In this document: one piece after another, positions 57,733-64,000 of the stretch
How the letters are laid out: each line of letters opens with the position of its first letter
How positions within the stretch are numbered: position 1 is the first letter of the stretch
Assembly (NCBI RefSeq): GCF_002878395.1
Contig: NC_061121.1
Span: 138,151,671-138,215,670, forward strand
Length of the DNA stretch: 64,000 nucleotides
Direction of reading: 5' to 3'
Origin: Capsicum annuum
Lineage: Eukaryota; Streptophyta; Magnoliopsida; Solanales; Solanaceae
Program-made: the position numbers and the translations under genes
The notes under the pieces: generated by a model
What the model saw: only the letters and a program-made list of their open reading frames with translations
Databases searched by the model: none
What the model was told of the DNA's origin: nothing

Positions 57733-59786
57733 TGTAATACCCCAGGTTTTGGACCCTACAAATTTTTGGGTTTAGTCGTCACTATCCAGGGCATGGCTTA
57801 GGTAACGAGTCATAAAGACTTCTCATGAATCATATAGTGCCAATCGACATCTAACTAGTGAGATGGTCTATTATTTCTGTTGTGGTTATGACTGGAACCT
57901 TACGAGTCATAAGGACTGGTCATGATTCGTAGGTTATGACTCATGACCTTACCAGTCAAGGTGCCCAGACTATGAGTAATAGTGATGACTCGTGACCAGT
58001 GACCATGAGTCGTTATGAGACCTGTAGTGACTGGGAGTTATATTTCCTGCACGATTTCATTGTGGGCATTGTGGTCTTTTCCCTCCATCCCATTACTTTC
58101 CACAACTTAAAACCTTTTCTTTAGCCCTATTTTCACCAATAATATAACATAAATAATCTCTTCTCTCTCGAATTTCCCAAGCAAGAACAATTAGGGTTTT
58201 CAAAGGAATTATTCATCTAAACTTCCAAGTTGGGGTGCTCACTCTGAATTTCTTGGTGTCTTCAGGCAAGTATCTCTTCCCTAACTTAGTTTTATATAAA
58301 AGCATGTGTTTAATCATGGTATATATGAATTTAATTATTTGGGTTTTGAATGATAGATTGAGGGTTTTGAATGGTTGTTAGTTGGTTAGTTTTTCCATGG
58401 TTTTGGAATTGTTTTTTTTTGGTAAGTAAATATTTTATTTACCAAGTAATCAACTCAAATCTATTAAATTAGCAACCAAGAACAATAAAGCCCCATGGTT
58501 TTTGAACTAATTGAATGCATGGGCATGGTAGATGGGATGGAGGTTGTGGATTCCCCCAACATTATGGATTTTTGGTTTGGAATTGGTATTAACCTCAACC
58601 CACTTGCATAATTGGTTTTGAAATATGGACAATTACATGGTTTTGCTACTGTTCTAAGCTATTGCATTACACAATGGCTAAACGGATAAAAATGGTTTTG
58701 TAAAGGGCATTGGTGTCCATGGTATGGTTTGAAATTGGAACTTGGGGGTTGTGGATTTCCCCAGGTTGATGGGTAATTGGAATAGCACAATTCTATAAGC
58801 TTGCAAGCATAATTAATTGGTATGATGATATCAACAGTAAATTCCTAAATGGATAACTACTTGGTTAACGGATGGGAATGTGTAAATGGTTTTATTTGGG
58901 CTTAAAGGGGGTTGTGTAGCTCGTTGTGGAAGGCGCATGTCCTGGGGGAACCATTACTGGAATCCATATTTGTTGGCATGGGGATCTTGGTGATCCTCTG
59001 CATATTTCATACGTTATATGTTTATTTTGGAATAGTTCGAGCCTCTGTGGCTTTGGCCCTTCCTCGGATATTTCCTGGGTCATTCAACTAACACGTACTG
59101 GGACCCTTTCAGTAGGGAAAGATGAACCCACATAACCCGTGGATGCTCGTACGATGGTTAGAGCTACACAATCCAGGATAATAATTTTAAATATAATGTT
59201 TAAACCCTGTACCTTATCCCAGCATCTTATATATATGCATATGTTTGTATATGAACATGTACATTGAGATTGATTTTGTTTGGAAAATGGCATTATCTTA
59301 TCCTTTCCCTGAGTTACATGCTAGCGCTCACCCTGCTAACCGTCCTTAGACACTACATTATTTCATGATGTAGGATCCTAGGGGTTATCCATTATCTTGT
59401 CTAGTGGTAGATGATCCGGTTTGTCGGTTGATCTACTTGATATAGTGATCCTCCATCTCTCGAAAGTCCTATTATTTATTACTTTCATTATATTTCTCAG
59501 ACGTTGCTATTGGATTTCCCTTTGGCTATGGTCAGGGCATGTACCGACTCAGTTTGGTATTTGGTTTTGTTAAAGGCTTATGTGGATAGGACAATAATGT
59601 AGGAATAATTGTTTTTGACTCTTAGGGATTTCTTTTGGGTTTCATTAACTATCTTATCTTTATGTTTGGGGTTGTCTTCCACTATTTGTCTCATTGTGTT
59701 TGGGTTGTCAGGATAAGGGGTTGGTCTCTCGCTCTCGGTGGGCTTGAGATACCCATCACAGTTAGTCCCAGATTCGGGTCATGACA
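57733..59786 (+). repeat. Element C 3' LTR (2054 bp)
   Basis: TGTAATACCCCAGG to GGTCATGACA. A U3 block of alternating GAGTCATAAGGACTGGTCAT and ATGACTCATGACC words lies at 57790-58040. A TATA-like AATATAACATAAATAA is at about 58138-58155. Donor-like TTCAG/GCAAGT at 58261-58270. An 84-bp insertion lies at 58409-58492. Confidence 0.94.
58409..58492 (-). mobile_element. Short poly(A)-tailed retroposon fragment in the element C 3' LTR
   Basis: Flanked by CCATGGTTTTGGAA (58395-58408) and CCATGGTTTTTGAA (58493-58506), a 14-bp duplication with one change. The left end is a run of T, that is, a poly(A) tail on the minus strand. Next to the tail a hairpin TTGGTAA/TTACCAA (58419-58425 and 58439-58445) is formed. 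Fits a 5'-truncated LINE or a SINE. Family not identified. Confidence 0.65.
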
Positions 59787-59791
59787 CCCTA

Positions 59792-60047
59792 GCCTAAAAT
59801 CAACGTTCTAGAGTTCCTGGAACTGTCAAAATCTATATTTGAGGTCATTTAACTAAAGTTTTTGCTCGATAGGCAATTCCTACCAGCAAAGATTTCAAAA
59901 TAAGAAATTGGCTCAAATAACCAAACAAACTACCCAGTAACTGAACTTTCATCTCAAATAATTCATAAATCACTTGGGGCAGCTATGGGAGAGATCGAAA
60001 TAGTGAAAAAAAAGGAAATATAGAAAATGACCTAGAGGGTCATTTCA
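59792..60047 (-). repeat. Element D 3' LTR, piece 4
   Basis: After the CCCTA duplication it continues CTAAAATCAACGTTCTAG to GAGGGTCATTTCA. The minus-strand LTR start TGAAATGACCC at 60047 parallels TGATTTGACC of element B. The exact boundary is uncertain by tens of bases. Confidence 0.7.
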
Positions 60048-60079
60048 ATATCCACTACTAAAAGAACTTTCGTCAGCGA

Positions 60080-63000
60080 GAGTAAAATGTTAGGATGTAC
60101 CTGAATCCTCAAACAGGTAAGGATATTAGGCCAGTATCTTGCTCTCGATATCCTAAGTAGCCTTCTCTATTGGTGGGTGTCTCTCCCAAAACTTAACCAT
60201 TGGGATATCTCTAGAGCAATACCGCTTGACATCCCTAGATAATATGAACATGGGCTCCTCCACGAATGTTAATCTCTTATCTAACTGAACTGAGTCCTAC
60301 TGAAGCACATGAGACTCATCAGGGATGTTCCGCTATAACACAAAAACATGGAAAACTATATGAACCGCAGCAAAATCTAGGGGTAAGGCAAACTCATATG
60401 CTACCTCTCCAACTGTGCAAAGGATTTTCAAAGGTCTAGTATATATGGGATTGAACATGTTTTTCCTCCCGAACCTCATCACACCTTTCATGGGCAATAC
60501 TTGAAGGAATACCTAATATCCAACTCAAAATATCAATGCACGAAGTGTACAATCTACAAAAGCCTTCTGCCTACTCTAGGCTGCAATCAACCTATCCGGA
60601 ATCACTTTAACTCTATCCGACGACTCTTGAAGGAAGTCCATACCATGGGGCTTAACATCAGAGGTCTCAAACTAACCAATTAAAGAACGACAATGCCTAC
60701 CATATAAATCCTCAAATGGTGCCATCTTAATACTCAAATATTTGTTATTATTATACACAAACTCTACCAAATCTAAGTGTTTCTTCCACTAAACTCCAAA
60801 ATACATAACATAGGCCAGAGATCTCCTCAAGAATCTGAATAATCCACTCCGACCACCTATTAGTCTGAGGCTAGAAGTTTGTGCTAAGATCTATCTGAGT
60901 ACACAACTCCTCTTAAAAGTCTCTCCAAAATCTAGAAGTGAATATCGTGCCCCAATCTGGTTTGATAAAAATGGAAGCTCCATGCAAGCAAACTATCTTA
61001 CAAATATAGATACGGGCAAACCTATCATCACTGAAGGAAATCTGAATAGGAATGAAATGTGCTGATATGGTCAACCGATCTACAATAACCCAAATACCAT
61101 TAAAACCATGGGAAGTGCAAGGTAGACCACTAACAAAGTCCATATCGATCCGTTTGCACTTTCACTTGGGAATGGGAAACCTTTGAATCAATCCACTAGG
61201 TCTCTGATGGTTGGTCATCACCTATTGACAACATAAGAAACAATCTACAAAGTCTGCCACATCTCTCTTTATGCAAATCCACTAATAATGTTGCCTCAAA
61301 TCTCTATACATCTTAGTTGCACCAGGGTGAACAGAATATCTGGAGTTGTGAGCCTCATGCAACATTGACTAAATCAAGTCTCTAACTTACAAAACACAAA
61401 TGCAGCCATCAAATCTCAAAATAACCTCAAAATTTATAGTAACGTTCTCAACCCATGGTTGTGGATAATACCATAAACTAATAACTCCATATCTGCTCAA
61501 GTAAGGTAGATCTTGCCTCCAGACTAGCAAGAATCCTCCTACAGTTTGAAGTATCAAGTTGCACCATCAAGTTGGCTAAGGGCTGGATGTATAATGCCAA
61601 CTGTCTCTCAGAAACCATAATAGAAGCCAAAATATCCATGCTCACTGTCGTATGGCTCAAGGCGCCTGCTACCATATTCGCCTTGCCCGGATGGTATAAA
61701 ATAGAGATGTCATAATCCTTAAGAAACTCCATCCATCTATGTTGTTTAGAATTAAACTTTGTTTAGTTCATAAGATATTAAAGACTATGATGATTTATGT
61801 AGATCTCACAGTGCATGCAATATGTATAATGCCACCAATTCTTAAGCACAAAAATACCACTTACAACAAAAAATCCTGAGTAGGGTAGTTGCGCTCGTGC
61901 ACCTTTAGTTGCCTCGGTGCATAAGAATAAATTAACCCTGTTGCATTAACACACAACCCAAACCAACATCCAATGCATCATAACATACAATGAATCCCTC
62001 ACCCTTAATAGAAATATTCAATATAAGAGATTCTGTGATAAATCCTTTGAGATTATAAAAGCTTGACTTACACTCCTCGAACCACTGGAAAGGAACCTCT
62101 TTTTGAGTCAATCTGGTAATTGCACTGTAATAGTGGTGAAACCCCCCAATGAATCATTTATAATAACTAGGCAAACCATTGAAGCTATGAACCTCAGATG
62201 AAGAAGTAGGCCTGGCCCAATCATGAATAGCCCCAATCTTTACTTGACCTACTATAATCCCATTCTTAGACACCACATGTCCTAGAAATGTCACCGACTC
62301 AAGCCAGAACTTGCACTTAGAAAAATTGGAAAAAAGTCGATGATCTCTCAATGTATGGAGCATAATCCTTAAATATTGCATATGATCAGATCTACTCCTC
62401 AAATACGTAAGAATGTTATAGATAAACATTATCATGGGGGAATCAAAGTAAGTCCTAAACACGTGATTTATCAAATACATAAATATTGCTGGGGCATTGG
62501 TCGAACCGAAAGGCATCACCAAGAACTCATAATGACTATAATGAGTCCTGAAGGTTGTGTTTAGGATGTCCTTAGCCTGAATCCTCAACTGATGGTAATT
62601 GGACCTCAAATCAATCTTAGAGAACATTGTTGCTCCCTAAAGCTAGCCAAACAAATCATCAATGCGAGGTATCGGATACCTATTCTTTACTGTTGACATA
62701 TTAACCTAATAGTAGTTAATACACATACTCAAGGAACCATCCTTATTCTTGAAAAACAAAATAAGAGCACACCCAAGGTGACATACTAGGTCTAATAAAA
62801 CCCTTACTCGAAAGATCCTAAAGTTGAGAATTCAGCTTCTTAAGCTTGGCAGGAGCCATACAATGAGGTGCTATATAAATAGGTTAGTTTCATAGATCAA
62901 TATCAATAAAAAACTCAATTTCATGCTCGGGAGGAAAATTAGGTAGATCGATAGAAAAAACATCAAGAAACTCACGAACTATAAGAACATAGTCAAGCAA

Positions 63001-63577
63001 GGGACTCTTCATACTAACATCATGATTATAAGTGATATAAGGCTTGAAAACCCTCAAAATAAGTCTCCTAGTAAAAAATAAGAAATAATTCCCATCGGCT
63101 CATAACTAATAGATACCTTCCACACAATCGAAGGTATGTCGAGCATGGCTAAGGTAGTGGTCTTGGAAAAATAGTCCAAGATCATATGATAGGGGGATAA
63201 GTAATCCATGCTAAGAATCATATATAAATTAACCTTGTCTAATATAATAAGTCATCTTGAGTATTAAACTCTCAAACAATCATAATACATGATCTACAAA
63301 CCCGATCCACTACTAAAGAATCACCCATAAGAATAGATACATATAACGGTACAGATAAGGAATCCTAAGATAAATCTAACCATAGAGTGTAATAATTAAA
63401 TACATAATAATAAGTGGATCTCAGATCAAATAAAGCAAAGGTCAACTAATGGCATACTAAGATAGTACCTACAATAACAGCATCCAAAGACTCCGCTTCT
63501 GGCCTACTGGGTATAACATATAAATAACCACATCAGCCATCTGGATGGGCTCCTGATCTATCACCTATCATACCTAA
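60080..63577 (-). pseudogene. Element D pol polyprotein, degraded
   Basis: Read leftward from 63577. RPEAESLDAVIVGTI (about 63450-63510) opens the protease, whose active site region reads LFDLRSTYYYV, so the D-x-G motif is changed. RT (62154-62627): [35 protein letters not shown], and FIYNI in place of the catalytic FIDDI, both Asp lost. RNase H tail: EFLKDYDISILYHPGKANM (61478-61732). Integrase: HNSRYSVHPG and CFLCCQ (zinc finger mostly intact, about 61230-61350), MDFVSGLP, WVIVDRLTISAHF and IKPDWGT (60913-61143), Glu kept in SEW. The C-terminus near 60150-60500 has LPMKGVMRFGRKN, DESHVL and RHPPIEKAT, chromodomain-like. Cut at 63578 by another LTR. Stops and shifts throughout. Confidence 0.92.
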
Positions 63578-64000
63578 TATAATACCCATCCCTAATAGTT
63601 TTTTATCTATCATACGACTTATCCCTTCATTCGTAAGCACAACATATAATGGTATGTTGAAATTATATCTAAAGCTGTGTGGCATGGTGAGTAATCTGTT
63701 AAAGGTATAACTTGACCAAATGAGTCATCAAGAAGGGTTCAAGTCATATAAGTCCAAGTCATGAGAACATCAGTAAAGATTCCTTGAGAATCTATCAGAG
63801 ATACGAGTGGTAGGGTTAAGAGTCATGTGAGCAAGATATGAGTTATAGGTTGATCAGTGTATGCCCTCCTAGAGAATGCCAAGCTTATGAGTCATAGAGG
63901 CGATTCATACCATTGCATATGAGTCATATGGTAAACTCGTAAAGACTGGCGAGTAAATTCTGAGAAGTTAAGTTAAGGGGCTTTTAAGTCTTTTTCCCCT
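63578..64000 (+). repeat. Ty3/gypsy LTR start, running off the window
   Basis: TATAATACCCATCCC interrupts the D protease region. The following 420 bp carry repeated GAGTCAT words (63723, 63763, 63821, 63891, 63926), the same style of U3 block as element C but a different sequence. The initial TG is changed to TA. Called an LTR from the start motif, the repeat block and the break in the D coding sequence. Confidence 0.65.

Larger units (their letters stand above)
53866..59786 (+). mobile_element. Ty3/gypsy chromovirus-like element C, deleted
   Basis: Exact target duplication CCCTA at 53861-53865 and 59787-59791. 5' LTR 53866-54337 (472 bp, large internal deletion), PBS 54341-54354, gag-pol remnant 54532-57598, polypurine GGGGAGGGGGTAA (57720-57732), 3' LTR 57733-59786 (2054 bp). 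Inserted in the LTR of element D. Confidence 0.95.
36769..63577 (-). mobile_element. Chromovirus-like Ty3/gypsy element D, minus strand, with three elements nested in its LTR
   Basis: Left LTR in four pieces: 36769-37399, 43701-44684, 53039-53865 and 59792-60047, about 2.70 kb in total, near the 2.8 kb of element B LTRs. Shares with the B LTR the TGTCACGACC end, the CTCAGTAGGTATCAT block (37210) and the AAGTCTCCxCxGxC...GACTATGCTACCCTATCAAA region (53655-53720). Minus-strand pol at 60080-63577. Right LTR, PBS and gag are outside the window or lost. Confidence 0.85.

Noticed and set aside
1..64000. Host genes, rRNA, organellar DNA or a non-retroelement system
   Set aside because: Every coding trace readable on either strand belongs to gag or pol or to ORFs inside retroelements; nothing else reached a supportable level.

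Overview
This window looks like plant nuclear heterochromatin made entirely of transposable elements. I found no host protein-coding gene, rRNA, tRNA gene, CRISPR array or organellar segment that I can support. The clades present (Tekay/Del-like and Tat- and Athila-like Ty3/gypsy, Sirevirus-like Ty1/copia) and two copies of a TS-type SINE point to Solanaceae. The species cannot be fixed from sequence alone. Every coding region carries stops, frameshifts or deletions, so all are annotated as pseudogenes.

Layout, left to right. (1) 1-2303: a minus-strand LTR of a long-LTR gypsy family, sitting in the gag of a minus-strand Athila-like element whose gag, primer-binding site (PBS) and 5' LTR fill 2304-5811. 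(2) 5812-8575: two plus-strand gypsy LTR fragments, with a TS SINE between them flanked by a perfect 14-bp duplication. (3) 8600-13131: a minus-strand Sirevirus-like copia element that keeps LTR, PBS, gag with a coiled-coil tail and a downstream ORF, but has no recognisable reverse transcriptase (RT) or integrase. (4) 13132-18975, resuming at 36530-36768: a minus-strand Tat-lineage element (T) with an 18-copy 38-bp tandem array, a gag remnant, PBS and part of an LTR.

(5) 18976-36529: an Athila-like element (A) inserted in the LTR of T. Its 5' LTR is split by a 2.3-kb solo LTR (20310-22602, perfect ATTAT target duplication). Its 3' LTR is split by a 9.8-kb minus-strand chromovirus-like element (B, 25462-35243), whose left LTR carries its own SINE. 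(6) 36769-63577: a second minus-strand chromovirus-like element (D), also inserted in the LTR of T. The left LTR of D is cut into four pieces by three later insertions: a Sirevirus-like copia element (37400-43695), gypsy element E (44685-53034) and gypsy element C (53866-59786). The pieces add up to about 2.7 kb, close to the LTR length of B. The degraded pol of D lies at 60080-63577 and is cut at 63578 by another LTR that runs off the window.

The nesting gives a relative order: T first, then A and D, then B, the solo LTR, copia, E and C, and last the SINE in B and a small poly(A)-type insertion in C. No finished new system is visible. The patterns most worth checking are a candidate leader intron whose donor lies inside several LTR families, repeated near-palindromic modules in the U3 of unrelated LTR families, the dispersed AGGGACCWGGTCCCT palindrome of the copia elements, and the 38-bp array that may seed a satellite.
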